A stretch of DNA of 64,000 bases from Plasmodium coatneyi (GCF_001680005.1 NC_033567.1:2418001-2482000), one strand, 5' to 3'. Counted from the first letter of the stretch, positions 46,201 through 58,327 are shown. The notes: generated by a model not told the origin, from the sequence alone. Numbers and translations are program-made.

Positions 46201-48254
46201 ACATGTTATTTATCTTATCCCCTTTTGTGTATCCAATTGTTCCATGCATCCATACATCCTTTTTTTTCTTTTTAAAAAACTTTCTTTCTCTAACTGTGTT
46301 TCATATCCAGGAGGTCCGAAATGTACTCCAGTTCTTTTCCCTTTTCCTGTTTGGTAATTCATAAGCAAAAGGAAAGAAAAAAAACGAACGGGTGATTATA
46401 TAATGAGGGTTGAATAAGCAGTCACGAATACATAAGCTCATGCTGCATGGATTTGTGAGTCCATCCTTTCATGGTGATCATGGCGGTGGGTGTCTACTGA
46501 AGAGCCATTTCCACCTTTCCCATTTTAGTGGCGCAAAAAAAAGAAGCGCAGTTCCCCTCAATCGTACCATTGCCAGCTTGTGGCCCGGTCTGTAAACTAG
46601 GCCAATTATGGACAGCGCCACTATAAGACATATAAAGTATATCTGCGGAGGGGTGAAATATATGCGAACGTATGTTCTGCTGCCGACAAGGTTGGTTGTC
46701 CACCTGAGGACGGTCATTCCTTCCCCTTTATTTTTACCGTTTTTTTGAAGGACTCAATCACATTTTCGCACGGCACTATGTTGTCATCGAATTCGTTTCG
46801 GTAGTAGCCTGCTCGGGTGAAAAAAAAAAAAAAATAATAATAAATGCACAAATATGCAACACGTATGCATGCATGTACATATATGTGCGTGCTGCACGAC
46901 GCCGTGTGCACTCCTGTTAGTACGTTTATTCTTCACGTAGAAGTAGGAGAACGGAACCAGTATGTAGGCTTCGAAAATTAACACCCAGAAAATGACTGCA
47001 GGGGGGGAAAGGGTAATTTCAATGATCCTAGGAAGGAAAACATGAGCAGTTCCACAAATATTACCAACACGGCCAATACTACAATACAGCTAATGATGCG
47101 ATTCCTCTTTTTTGCAACTCCTGCAGTGAGGAGCCCCAACAGCGAAACGCGTCGCCAAGGGGGGGAACTAACAGTGGTAGAACTTTGACACGAGCCTTTG
47201 GGTTATTTCCAAGTTTGAGATTTCTACGTCCTAAAAGAATGCCGCGTGGACAAAAAGGGGGAAGGAACAAATGTACGAAGTTGACTCAAACAGTTGCAAA
47301 GAAAGTGGCCCTTTTACTTTGCCCCTTTTTCTCTATCCCTTTAAGAGGAAGTACTTACCCCATTGGACACCAGGTATATGTCCACTGGTATGAACAAGAC
47401 GAGGATGAAACTTGTGCTAAGGGACAGAACAAAAGTTGCCGCCGTTAAGAAAGTTGACTCGTCTGCCTTCACGAAATGTCTGTAAAACGCCCCGCATGAT
47501 GTGAATATTAACTGAAAAAAAAAATATATTATTCACGGAGGAAAGATAAATTGGCTAGCTATTTGTGCTATACGGCTGGAGCGACCATAGGGGGGGTCCT
47601 CCCCACCACGGGTTACTAAGCACTACACGGACGAAGCAGCAAACACAGTTATATAACTGCATGAACACACATTTCGTGTGGGCCACCTTCAGGTGTTTTT
47701 ATTTTCACCCCACATGGAGAAAGGCACAGTTAGCTAACCAGAATTAAAGCGGTAAAAGTGCATGAGGTAAGCAAATCCATCAGAAGACAACTTTATACTC
47801 GTTCTTTTTTTTCTTTCTCAATATATGCACAAGTAATATTTTTGCAACCCCAGTTTGTTCCTTCTTTTTTTTCTCTTTTTTTAAATGGCTTCACTATGGA
47901 AGGAAACTTGCATGGTCAAAAAATGTGCAATCCAAAAAAGGGAAAAAAATATTGCCCATTTGTGAATTACCAAAGGGGTGAGAAATTCCCCTCACCAATT
48001 AGGACTTTTTTTTATTTTTTTTTTTTTCATCCCCTTTCGGGTATGCTTCGGTACGCGCTAAGCACTAAAGATGGGGGTACCTAAAATAGTACCACTTTAG
48101 GAGGACTACTTTATATTGCCAGCAAAATTGATTATATATACTTCCCTTAGTTTTAATGAATCCTCAATTTTACATGCTTTTTTACAAAGGTGAAAATGTA
48201 CCTACGAAACTGTGCCATATGGCCAAGCCGAACGGGAAGAAATGGAGAAGGATC
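43225..48254 (-). CDS. LMBR1-domain (LMBD1-like) multi-pass membrane protein, about 19 exons
   Basis: Small exons, all minus, phase-compatible: 48206-48254, 47359-47511, 47173-47230, 46924-46995, 46738-46808, 46568-46642, 46295-46346, 46054-46127, 45786-45902, 45590-45663, 45293-45385, 45064-45139, 44853-44951, 44539-44679, 44367-44432, 44189-44236, 43942-44035, 43653-43695, 43225-43528. The spliced product follows LMBRD1 along its length: VLFIPVDIYLVSN (family LPVDIFLVS), SYGIACLPL, FFPLDIFIIASLAIYIF with GIVNVGIRVFFIPLYKLK, then IAPNYITYG and YFANSYFFSNW. About nine membrane helices are predicted, as in LMBR1 proteins. In mammals LMBD1 works with ABCD4 in lysosomal cobalamin export; other LMBR1 proteins are receptor-like. 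Function in Plasmodium is unknown. The first coding exon (start ATG) was not found with certainty, and the last exon may end in another splice. Confidence 0.8.
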
Positions 48255-49001
48255 CTTGCGGCACACCTTTCGCATAATTGAACAGGTGAAGACGAAAAAA
48301 AAAGAATAAAATATATATTTGGGACATTACCCTGCTAAGCATACTCAAAATGTACGCATAACGGGCAGATGCTAAAAGGGTGCGTTCCGTCGGCAGAGTC
48401 ACACATTTGACACATGCATCGAGCATCATCACAAAAAAGTATAAAGCATTGCTTTGCAAAATTAATGTAACACTACACAAGCTTCCTTTATGTGTGTTGT
48501 TTTTACGCCGCGGTGATGGACATACTTAACGACGGGTCATCCCCGTACATGTTCAGTGAGAAAAATGGGCGTGACCATCACCGTGGAACAAAAAAAAAAA
48601 AAAAAAAAAAAAACACACATGTACAAAGATATATGCGTGTGCCATTTTAGCAGCTGCGGTGTGGAGTTCTATTACACCATCTAAATGAGCTGCACGTGGA
48701 AAACCATTACGTAAGGTAGTGGTGCAACTTTCTGCGTCTCTTCCTTTGCATCATTCCTCTTATGGGTGAACTTCACGAAAGGCATATACATAATAATATT
48801 TGTGCTCAGATAAAGGGGCGATAATCGCCCCCTCCTGGAGTTCCCTTCTCCATTGTCTTGCTACAGTTCCCACTTTTACTAGCAATTTCGATGGCCCTTT
48901 TGTCGTATGGCGCCTGCAAGGTAATACAAGTGGAACTGTCTTACGAATGTAGGGAAAAAAAAAAAAAAAAACCACCCATCTAATCTAGCAAAGCCATCCA
49001 G
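48255..49001. other. 5' flank of the LMBD1-like gene
   Basis: Should hold its first coding exon and promoter. Short ATG-started pieces with donor-like sites exist (for example near 48,549 and 48,342, minus), but none joins in the required phase. An A-run of 24 lies at 48,590-48,613. The other end is the 3' flank of the TFIIIC-like gene. Confidence 0.4.
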
Positions 49002-49769
49002 CTAGTAGTCTATTTCAAAGGATATTATTTTTGTGGAGTAGCCCTCGTAATGGGTGAAGTCATCTCTGCTCATTCTGTTCTCGACCTTCATGTTTGTGCT
49101 CAGGTGATCGTACGACAGTTCATAATTCGACACGTCGCTCTTTTTTTTTTTAAGGCTGTCTGGTTCCTTGAAAAATAAGTTCGTCCCGATGCTGGACGTG
49201 TGAATGCCCTTAAATTTGTACTTACTGTTTATTATACATTCGGGGCACTCGGCAAATAAGTTACTTATGGAGATTGTGTCGATGTCGAAAGGGATGTTAT
49301 CTACATCGTTTCCACGCGCGTGCTTCGCATCAGCGTCCTTTGGGTGACCGCTATTTTGGGGTCGCTCATCTTTCTGCCCCTCATCTATGTTCTTCCCCCC
49401 TGTCGATGATACCCCTTCAGTGGCATCCCCCCGAACGGAGCTGTCCATTTTATCAGAACCATCCGAACTTATGAGGATATCCCCTGGAAGTTCTTCTTCC
49501 TCATCATTCGTTAAGTCAAATTTTATACTCCTTTGACTCCCCAGTCGGTTATCCTTTGGCGCATCGTTGGGCCTCCCCTTTGAATGATTTTCCTTTTTCT
49601 TCACCTTCCTTTCATTCTCTATGTAAATTTTTTCTCCTTTTTTCTTTCGATAAATGTTCAGATTTTTCAATTTTCGTTCATCGACGCTTAGCTGTGGCAG
49701 GTTTAGCATCACCAGCGTTTCCTCCACCGTACTGTCTGAGTTGGCATCCTCATCACTGCTTTTGCTCAT
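49002..49769 (-). CDS. Small acidic protein resembling TFIIIC subunit GTF3C6/tau55
   Basis: Single-exon 255-aa protein from an ATG. Three parts: a short N-terminal block VEETLVMLNLPQL, a long hydrophilic Asp/Ser/Lys-rich linker (~30-155), and a C-terminal block YKFKGIHTSSIGTNLFFKE (~187-205) followed by YELSYDHLSTNMKVENRM. This arrangement matches the triple-barrel domain of GTF3C6/Tfc7, where EETLVxVxL opens the fold, Y-x-F-x-G-x(5)-GT-x-x-F closes it, and a lysine-rich strand follows. TFIIIC recognises the A and B boxes of tRNA genes and recruits Pol III. The similarity is short and judged by eye, so the call is tentative. Otherwise it would be a conserved Plasmodium protein of unknown function. 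Confidence 0.55.
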   Translation of the reverse strand: MSKSSDEDANSDSTVEETLVMLNLPQLSVDERKLKNLNIYRKKKGEKIYIENERKVKKKENHSKGRPNDAPKDNRLGSQRSIKFDLTNDEEEELPGDILISSDGSDKMDSSVRGDATEGVSSTGGKNIDEGQKDERPQNSGHPKDADAKHARGNDVDNIPFDIDTISISNLFAECPECIINSKYKFKGIHTSSIGTNLFFKEPDSLKKKKSDVSNYELSYDHLSTNMKVENRMSRDDFTHYEGYSTKIISFEIDY

Positions 49770-52700
49770 TCTGCAAGGGAAGGAAGAAAATGAACGCTTC
49801 CTAACGAAAGAGGGGGAACATCACTGAGCATTTGCGTGTTCTGCTATATATTTACACTTCCCGCATGCACCTTTGCCTTGAGGGGCGATCCCCTAAATGG
49901 TGCTGCTTTCCGTGGAGTAAAATACACATTTCATCAGTCATGAGGCTTTATTTGTGAGCTACGTTGCATATATTATTTTTTTTTTATACGCACTAATATC
50001 GATTCCAACTTTCGCATGCAACTGTTTAACCCTCTCCAGCGATGGAGGCGACTGCTCCTTTTCGGAGCGGCCCAAAGGAGGACATTGCTCTGCATGTAGC
50101 CACGGAAATGGAAATAAAAGAGGCGAACCTTTTTACTTCCCTACATCAGGATTAATTTTTCACAATAATCTGGGGCGAAGGAATAGCCCGTCGACAATTT
50201 CTTTGGCGCAAAAAAGGTTTCCAATGTTAATGAGTAAAGCACACATAAACCCTGAAGAGGCGTTTCTCCTTTTTCCTTCTCTTTGCAGCTCCCTTTCGTT
50301 TGACCTATCATTGTATGTAAAAGGAGCTCTTTGGGGCGAACATGTCCATGCAGGACGGGGGTGCACAAATGTATATACGCATGCTCGATCGATCCCAAAG
50401 GTGGGGCGGGTAGCCATTAGTAAACACCCTACAAAATTGTAACCACAGTGCGGTCAAAAAATATATATTATTTGTGGATGAAATAAAGCTGTTTCACAAG
50501 AAAAACCAATCCGAAAAAAAGAACCTCTCCCCCCCTTGCGGCGTTTAACGAATGGGAATATTTTACCATTTTGAGGACTACCATTTGTGTTATTCGCCTT
50601 TGCGCAGGAAAAATGATAAAACGTAAAGGGAAAAGGAGACACCCTCCCTGTGTGATATTATATACTACTCCCTCTGTGGTGTAGGATGTGTCCACACGGA
50701 CGTGTGAGTTCTGTACAAAAACCTTCTCATCTATTCTTCCCTTTCTCCCACGCCAAAGAGAAAATCTCTCGACGTTTCGCAAAAGGGGATTGTCCTAATG
50801 TGTGTCGCAGTACCTCTGACGAGGAAGCGCGCAGAGTTGTGGTAATTGCCGGAAAAACGAAAACATTTGCTAAGTTAAAACCGAGATACTCTTTGCAGTT
50901 ATCGGCCTGATGTAGGGCTTGCACCCATCCCGAGGTTGTTAAGAAGCAAATCCCCGGGGTCAGATCTCCCGTCAAAAATATTTTAAGTAAAAATGTTTTT
51001 CTCTTTTATGAGCGTTTATCCGAATGTGACCCAAAGTCATTTTTTTTTTTTTTTCTCAGCCTCCTTTTTGGCTAGCTGGAAATGGTACTTTTTTTTTTTT
51101 TTTCTTACCCACACTGTTTTGCCAATATGTACAAGCGAAAAAAAAGGTTATCACAAATTGAAGGATAAAATGAGTTGTGAAGGTGACGTAAATCGTATAT
51201 GTACACCTCCCGTGGGTAGAACAAAAGCTCTATTAACATGGCAACATAACCGTAGGAGGCATCACCATAGTAATAAAAAAAAAAAGAAAAAGAACCGATC
51301 GGAAGAGGCGCATTGGCACGTTAATTCGACGCTATCCACATATGCAACTTTTCGTTTGCTGTGCCATTTGACCAATTCTTCACTTTTTTTTTTTGCCACC
51401 AAAAGCGGGTGCGTATGACCTACTGGCCAAGCTGCCCACTGCCAAGCACCGACCGACCGCTACCAAAACAGGTGTTGTACTTGTGTGCACTTGTTCTGAC
51501 CAGTTGCAAGTTCATTTAAAAAAAAAAAATAAATAAAATAATAAATTATTCATTTTGAAGCCCTCCCTTGTTCGTAATAACATCGTTACGAGTTCTTAAC
51601 TAAACAAAAGAGGTTAAAAAATTATGTTCGCTTTTTCGTTGGTATATATGTGCCCAGGGAGGGGATGCATAAGAGCGTAGTATAGATATGTTAATGACTC
51701 CACGTTACGTATACGGACGCACAGACGTGCGAAAAGAAAATAGCATCCTCGCAAATATATTCGGAGCAAAAATGTGGACTAGGATGTAGTCGAACAGCAG
51801 CAGAGCGTGGCTCGGCACGCTAATCTCGTTCACGTGTACATATCTAAACATGCATGTATAAGGGGCACGTATATAATATGCGCGCAAATATGCCTATAAA
51901 ATGTACCCGTTAAAAGCACATCCACGCCCACCTAACTGTGCGCATATCTCCCGAAGGCAACAGAAAAACTCGCAAATGTGATTCAATAAGCACCAACGTA
52001 TAGGCACACCTATATGCAACAAAATATAAGTGCTCATAATTTTTTTTTTGTTTTTTTTTTTTTTTGCTCTCTATCCTTCCGGTTTTTAAATTGGAACACG
52101 TGCCTTTTGCTGCGTTAAGGAATCGAAAAGAAGGCTAAAAAGAAAAATATATATATAAATAAAAAAAAAAAAGTAATAAACAAATAAATAGAAATCAAAA
52201 TAATAAAATATAATAAACGTTCGCGCTAAACGTTCGTTTAAGCAAAAAAACAACAAAATAAACTGTTTTCAAGTTGCATCTAATGGAAGCTGCTTGGTGT
52301 CAGAATTGTTCTGCGCCTACTTCCATATGCAGATGTTGCATGTATAAAAATGTACCCACTTATGTGGGCACGGGCACACGCACCTAACCTGTACCTAGTC
52401 AGTCCCAACTGATGATGCTTTCTTACAGCCGAGTAGTTGCGACACCCGCGGGCTTCTGCAAGCGGACCTGCTAGGTGCAATAGTTTTTCCGCTCCCGAAG
52501 GAGTTGCTGTGTTTGTTGGTCATTCTTAAAAAGCTAAGAGTGGTTATACATATATAGATATATATATATTTTTCACAAGTTTTTCATTACTTCTATCGAA
52601 AAGTATCGCTTATTTCGTTAAAATTTTATGTGTACATCTTCAAATGAAACACAATTTTGCTGTTCTTTTTTTTTTCAGTTACATATGAATACCTTCATCT

Positions 52701-53875
52701 CTTCCGTTTTTTTTTTTTTTTTTTTTTTTGCCGCTAATCTGTTAGGACTATGAGCCGTAAATGTACAGCGTGCTGATTCTACGATCAATATGTTGTATGG
52801 ATGTAAATTACTTTTTTTTTTTTTTAAGTTTTAGTAAGGTTTCCTAGAAACATTATTAAAAAGGTACCCCATTTGTTTATCCTTTCTTTTTTGTGTACTC
52901 GCATGAATGTATAGAATAGATCAGGGAAGAATAAAAGATGACCGAATTGATCCCCCGGTTTGCAAAATGATTATTCAATCGCTGTATCGATTCTTCATTG
53001 CCATCGAACCTTATGGTTAAATAGCGTTCCTTTTTTTGGCTACCTGATATTTTATCTTTCTTTCCTCACTACGCACGTTTATTGTGTGTAGTTGTACCTG
53101 CGCATATGCATGCTTGTGTTTGGTTCTCCTCTTTGTTGATCCCTGTGGCGGCTAAGCACATGGGCGTGTTTGCAGGTCGGCGCTTTCCCGTCGGCCTCTC
53201 CCCCAGCGTCGTGATTAGTTCTCCCTTAGCGATTCGTCCTTCTGCACGTTTACCTAGCTGTGTTTGTTTTGTTGCATTTGTCTAGTAGTGTTTGTTCTGT
53301 TGCTTTATTCCGCTTCGTTTGTTTCTGTAAATTCTACCCCCGTGGTGCACTGCCTGACGCCTCCTCCACGCGGGTCTTGCCAGAGTACACTTCCTACTCA
53401 GAATACGCCCCTTTAATCCATTTCGATTTGCTTCGCGTGTACATGATCATGTGCCTTCGTTCTAGCTCCATAGAACACGCTTAGCAAAGCAGAAGGAGTG
53501 CATCCATGTGAGTGCAGGACTACCAATTTGGATGTGTCTCAGTGTCTGCTTGATTTCCATACACGCATCTGCCCCAAGTGATAACATTTTTCAGTTTAGG
53601 GGGAGCGATCCATTTACTTCTTCTCAGTGGCACATGCCGGGAAGGGTTCCTCATCCCTACCGCAGTTTACCGTCATCCGAATTTTTATTAATTAGTACTT
53701 TGAGTGGGCTCTCTACATCCGTGTCTATAACCCCCAGTAAGGACACTTCGAATCTATTGTATATAGTCCTCCCCTTCCCAGAGAGGCAACTTCCAAACGG
53801 TGTATGCTCAGGAAGTAATCTCCCTCAGCCGCTTAGCCGACCAGCCGATCAACCACTTAACAGAGCACCCAGAAG
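49770..53875. promoter_or_regulatory. Large divergent promoter region, TFIIIC-like / CDPK5
   Basis: 4.1 kb with no supportable gene. The 3' kilobase has no poly-A runs and many open frames but none with a domain; it is probably the long 5' UTR of CDPK5. T-runs occur at 51,042-51,054, 51,091-51,104 and 52,706-52,729. An AT-rich stretch at 52,150-52,270 and an ATATAT block near 52,550 are the best core-promoter candidates. No motif was assigned. Confidence 0.5.
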
Positions 53876-55567
53876 ATGAAGGAAAAGAAGGCGGAAGAGG
53901 TCCTCCCGTGCCGAAAGGAGGCGCGGCCAAAGAAGAGCGAAAAGGCAGAGGAGGACATGAAGGGCGCCACGAAAAGCACACTGGCCGATAGTGATGAGGA
54001 CTACTCCATCATCACCCTATGCACAAAGTGTCTGTCCAAAAAGACGGAAGAAAATAAGAATAAAATCATCCTTCATAGTAAAGCGTTTAAGGATAACAAA
54101 GGAAAAGGCAGATGCAGCGTTAGCAGCTGTACGGACCCCTTATCTCACCACTTGAACCTGTCCCCCTATTTTGATAGATCACAAATTGTACAGGAAGTAA
54201 TCCTAATGGATAACGATGAGCTAACAGATGTGTATGAATTGGATAGATACAAACTGGGGAAAGGGTCCTATGGAAATGTGGTCAAAGCAGTTAATAAAAA
54301 AACAGGACAACAGAGAGCAATAAAAATTATTGAGAAAAAAAAAATCCACAACGTTGAGAGACTAAAGAGGGAAATTCTAATAATGAAGCAAATGGACCAT
54401 CCGAATATTATTAAGCTGTACGAAGTGTATGAAGATGCAGACAAATTGTATCTAGTCATGGAGCTGTGTAATGGGGGAGAGTTGTTCGATAAGATTGTAA
54501 AGCATGGGAGCTTCTCCGAGTATGAGGCGTATAAAATTATGAGGCAAATTTTCTCAGCCCTGTATTATTGTCACAGCAAAAATATCATGCACAGAGATTT
54601 AAAACCGGAAAATATTCTCTACGTGGACAATTCTGATGATTCTCAAATTCAAATTATCGACTGGGGCTTTGCTAGCAAGTGTATGAACAATCACAATTTG
54701 AAGTCTGTCGTTGGAACTCCTTACTACATCGCTCCTGAGATACTAAAAGGGAAGTACGACAAACGGTGTGACATATGGAGCAGTGGAGTTATCATGTACA
54801 TTTTACTGTGTGGGTATCCACCCTTTAATGGAAAAAATAATGATGAAATTTTGAAGAAGGTTAAAAAAGGAGACTTTGTTTTCGACTCAAATTACTGGTC
54901 TCGCGTAAGTGACGACGCAAAGGATCTCATTTGTGAGTGTCTCAATTACAATTACAAAGACAGGATAGATGTAGAGGGGGTTCTAAATCACAGATGGTTC
55001 AGGAAGTTTAAAACGAATAATATTGTCATCAATAAAACTCTGAACAGAGTCCTTATTGAGAAATTTAAAGAGTTCCACAAATTGTGTAAAATAAAAAAGC
55101 TAGCTGTTACTTGTGTGGCTTATCAGCTAAACGAAAAAGATATTGGGAAGCTGAAAAAAACTTTTGAAGCGTTTGATCATAACGGAGATGGCGTCTTGAC
55201 AATATCGGAAATATTTCAGTGCTTAAAACTGAATGATAATGAGTTAGACACGGAATTGTATTTTCTTCTAAAACAACTGGACACAGATGGAAATGGACTC
55301 ATCGACTACACGGAATTTTTAGCCGCCTGTCTGGACCACTCCATTTTTCAACAGGACGTCATTTGCAGGAACGCCTTTAACGTCTTCGATTTGGACGGAG
55401 ACGGCGTAATCACCAAGGAGGAACTCTTCAACATCCTTTCCTTCAGTGCCGTTCAGGTCTCCTTCAGCAAGGAAATCATTGAGAACCTCATAAAAGAGGT
55501 AGACGCGAACAACGACGGGTACATCGACTACGACGAATTTTACAAAATGATGACTGGGGCGAAGTAG
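53876..55567 (+). CDS. CDPK5: Calcium-dependent protein kinase 5
   Basis: Single-exon 563-aa protein starting MKEKKAEEV. A ~120-residue hydrophilic N-terminal extension without a myristoylation glycine, then the kinase domain: GKGSYGNV (~127), AIKII (~149), HRDLKPEN (~240), DWG instead of DFG (~262), GTPYYIAPE, and a CDPK junction. Four canonical EF-hands follow: DHNGDGVLTISE, DTDGNGLIDYTE, DLDGDGVITKEE and DANNDGYIDYDE, so all four should bind calcium. Length and the DWG substitution fit CDPK5. In P. falciparum this kinase is needed for merozoite egress from the red cell, acting after cGMP-dependent kinase and calcium release. The long upstream region suits a late-schizont promoter. The CDPK subtype call is from recall of the family. 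Confidence 0.93.
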   Translation: MKEKKAEEVLPCRKEARPKKSEKAEEDMKGATKSTLADSDEDYSIITLCTKCLSKKTEENKNKIILHSKAFKDNKGKGRCSVSSCTDPLSHHLNLSPYFDRSQIVQEVILMDNDELTDVYELDRYKLGKGSYGNVVKAVNKKTGQQRAIKIIEKKKIHNVERLKREILIMKQMDHPNIIKLYEVYEDADKLYLVMELCNGGELFDKIVKHGSFSEYEAYKIMRQIFSALYYCHSKNIMHRDLKPENILYVDNSDDSQIQIIDWGFASKCMNNHNLKSVVGTPYYIAPEILKGKYDKRCDIWSSGVIMYILLCGYPPFNGKNNDEILKKVKKGDFVFDSNYWSRVSDDAKDLICECLNYNYKDRIDVEGVLNHRWFRKFKTNNIVINKTLNRVLIEKFKEFHKLCKIKKLAVTCVAYQLNEKDIGKLKKTFEAFDHNGDGVLTISEIFQCLKLNDNELDTELYFLLKQLDTDGNGLIDYTEFLAACLDHSIFQQDVICRNAFNVFDLDGDGVITKEELFNILSFSAVQVSFSKEIIENLIKEVDANNDGYIDYDEFYKMMTGAK

Positions 55568-56012
55568 CCAACGGGGGTAGACCGCGTTGGCCCTAACTTG
55601 AAACTAATTTGAAACTAAAGTGGTAACATGGATGGTTGATAGTGCTTCGACAATATAATGGCAAGGCGTGCCCAGAAGGAGGATCCTCCCCCCCTAACCG
55701 TTTCACCACTCCGACATCTCCACACCTTTAGTGCAGACCTGCTCCCTTCTGCGCACCCCTTGTGACATCCCTTTCTGCGTTCATTTTGTATCCTATTTTG
55801 TTTTATTTTGTTTTGTCTTATTTTGTTCTGTTTTTGTTATTGTTTTTGTTTCTTTTTGTTTTTGTAATTTTTTTATTTTTTTGCTTCCCCTCAACCTCGA
55901 ACAGTTTTTCCCCTTCTGACCATACAATTTGATCAACTCTTTTTTTACGCTCCTCCCGTAAATTTTAGCTAGCTTTTTTTTTTTTTTTTTTTTTACGTCC
56001 CTTCCACAATGT
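55568..56012. other. Convergent spacer, CDPK5 / PH-domain gene
   Basis: T-rich 3' flanks, including an imperfect TTTTGTTTTG-type repeat at 55,798-55,868. No gene. Confidence 0.6.
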
Positions 56013-58327
56013 TTAGCTAGCTCGATCTATACGCGATGGCACTTCCGTTGCCACCTCCCCTCGGCGCGCGCTCATCTGCATGTCCAAAATGATCATATTT
56101 TTTTCCATCCGGTCGTAGGCATTTCTCTTAATTTCTGCCCACTGCAGGTCGGACAGGACGTTTTTGCTTTGCGGTTTGTTCTTCCTCTTAACAATATTAA
56201 AGTCTTTCTTGAGATCATTTAGCTTTATTTGTACATAGTTGTATTTATTTTCTGTGAGTAGTTTATCCTCGTAGGGACACATTTTCACAGGCATGGCGTA
56301 CACATCGACGTCGTTTACGATTTGATAATTGGCCCTTCCTTCCAGGCCTTCATTGAAGTATATTTTTTCTCTCATTGGAATTGTGTTCATGTCGTCCACG
56401 TAAGAATACAGAGGGTACTCCTCCTCACCCTGATCACTTACTTTCATTGGCTTTAACACTTCGATTTCCCCAAACACCCAACTTAGTCGTCTCAAGGTGG
56501 TGCATGCGAAGTGGAAATAATCAGACGGCGGCTTCATCGTCATGTAGTGGAGTAGTCTCTCTTCTAGTATTCTTGACCTATGCGTAATGTAGCATACCCT
56601 TGCATTGGCCTCCGACAGCTTCGTTTCCTTAATCATGTATGTTATCAGATTGGTGATCTCCTTCTGTTGTTCCTCACTGTATTTATAGCACTGCTCGTAA
56701 AACTTGATCTTTGTTTGGCATAGGATGATTAGCTTGTGCAGGTAGTCAAATATATCTCCTATTTCTACTACCTCCTTTATCGTTTTAATTTTTTCCTTAT
56801 ATTCATTTTCCAGTTTGTAAAATCTTTCGTTCATTTTGTTAATGTCTTCTTTGAGGTGCTTATGACTCACCACTAACTTTTGATACCTTTCGTTCGTGTT
56901 AAAATTGACAAGAGCTATTTTTTCTGGCTCTGTGAAGGCCTCTTCGTACGTCGCCATGATATCCTTTAGCTTCTTCTCCAGAAGGTCTCTTTCCTCCCGG
57001 AGTTGGTTCACCAGTTTGGATTTCTTCTCCGATTCTGCGGTGGCGCTTCTTAATTTGTCTTTCAGCTGTTCGATTTCTGCACGTGTGGAAGGGACACAAG
57101 TGTGGGAGGGGCAGTATCTATACCGACGAATGGGTGGCTCCACATTGCGGTACCCATCTAATTGATTGCATACACACACATGTTTATGTACATCCCTCTG
57201 CGTAGTCTCTCTCCCTGAGGATGATCACCCAGTCGGTCATACGTACCTTCCATTTTTATCTCCATTTCCCCGTGAATGAACTCAATTTCTGTAATTTTTT
57301 TTTGCAGTAGTTCGTCCGCGCTTTTTATGTTCACGTCTGCTGCTATTTGCAGGCGCTTGTTCTTCATCCTGATGTTTTCTATGTCGGCCTGTGGGGGAAG
57401 GGATTCACTGGAGGTGTGTTCCCTGTGCGTGTGAGTGGAGAGAGGTAGTTCTCTTACAATTACGCCTCCCTTCATGTTACCTTCAGACTGTTTATCCTCT
57501 CCTGTAGACCAGATATTTCAATGTCCTTATTCTTCAGCTCTATGTCGTTAAGCTTCTTCATATTGTCCATGCTGAGTTTCATCTCCTCATTTTCTTCGCT
57601 TATAAATTTGGCGTTGTTGTTAATGGAGGAAAAGTTCGCATTTTTCAGAGACCTGGTCCATTTTTTTATCACTCCCTTATCCGTGGAATAAAACGTGTAC
57701 GTGTGACCTGCTCCGAATGGTGCCGTTTTGATGTGAATGATGTCTTGGTTTTCCCCCAGCTGCAGATCCTTCGTTTGTTCAATTATCTGTGCGGAGAAAG
57801 TTGGGGTTCCTATTATTTTGCAAAGTAGGGGGGAAAAAAGTGTACGCGGTGGGTTTTCCCCCTGTAAACACTTCCCCACTTCCCATACTACCACTTTGCA
57901 ACTGGCGCGTGATTCTTCAGAGGTGAAGAAAAGACCCACTCGCCAGTTGCAAAGAGCGAAAGAAAAGAAGCATTACCTTATTTTTTACGGCAAGGTAATA
58001 ATCGACCACTTGCACTTCGCTCCCTTCTAACAGGAAAATTATAAACGGCCGATAATCCCCCCTCACTCTGTACACATATAAAAAATTGGACTTAACGAAG
58101 CAAAAACATTTTACCCACTTGTAATCATCAGCATGGTTGTTAAGGAGAATAGTCGAAGTGTTGTCGTTATTTTTTCCCACGTCATCCGCATGAAGGTACA
58201 TAAGGGGAGAAGAGAACTCCTTTCCATTTTGCCTCCTCTTGGACATGTACACGTACAACTCCCCTGAGATGCTGACTTTCACCGCATTGCTGTTTCCGAA
58301 ATGTATTAGTGAGCTGATGTCGAACAT
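56013..58327 (-). CDS. Pleckstrin-homology and coiled-coil protein
   Basis: Four exons, 57977-58327, 57481-57786, 57247-57388 and 56013-57076, give 620 aa in frame. Residues ~12-170 read as a PH domain: VKVSISGELYVYMSKR, YKWVKCFCFVKSNFLYVYRV, PFIIFLLEGSEVQVVDYYLA, and at the end the invariant tryptophan in KGVIKKWTRSLKNA. The PH domain is interrupted by the first intron. About 200 residues of heptad-rich coiled coil follow (IKKLNDIEL-type, EIEQLKDKLR, NQLREERDLLEKKLKDIM), then a ~230-residue C-terminal region without a known domain. PH domains bind phosphoinositides or proteins, so a membrane-recruited scaffold is a reasonable inference. Specific function unknown. The gene is convergent with CDPK5. 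Confidence 0.8.

Noticed and set aside
47065..47117. Hydrophobic open piece in the LMBD1-like gene, first taken as an exon
   Set aside because: Including it breaks the phase with the next exon, while joining the flanking exons directly keeps the frame and matches the family alignment.
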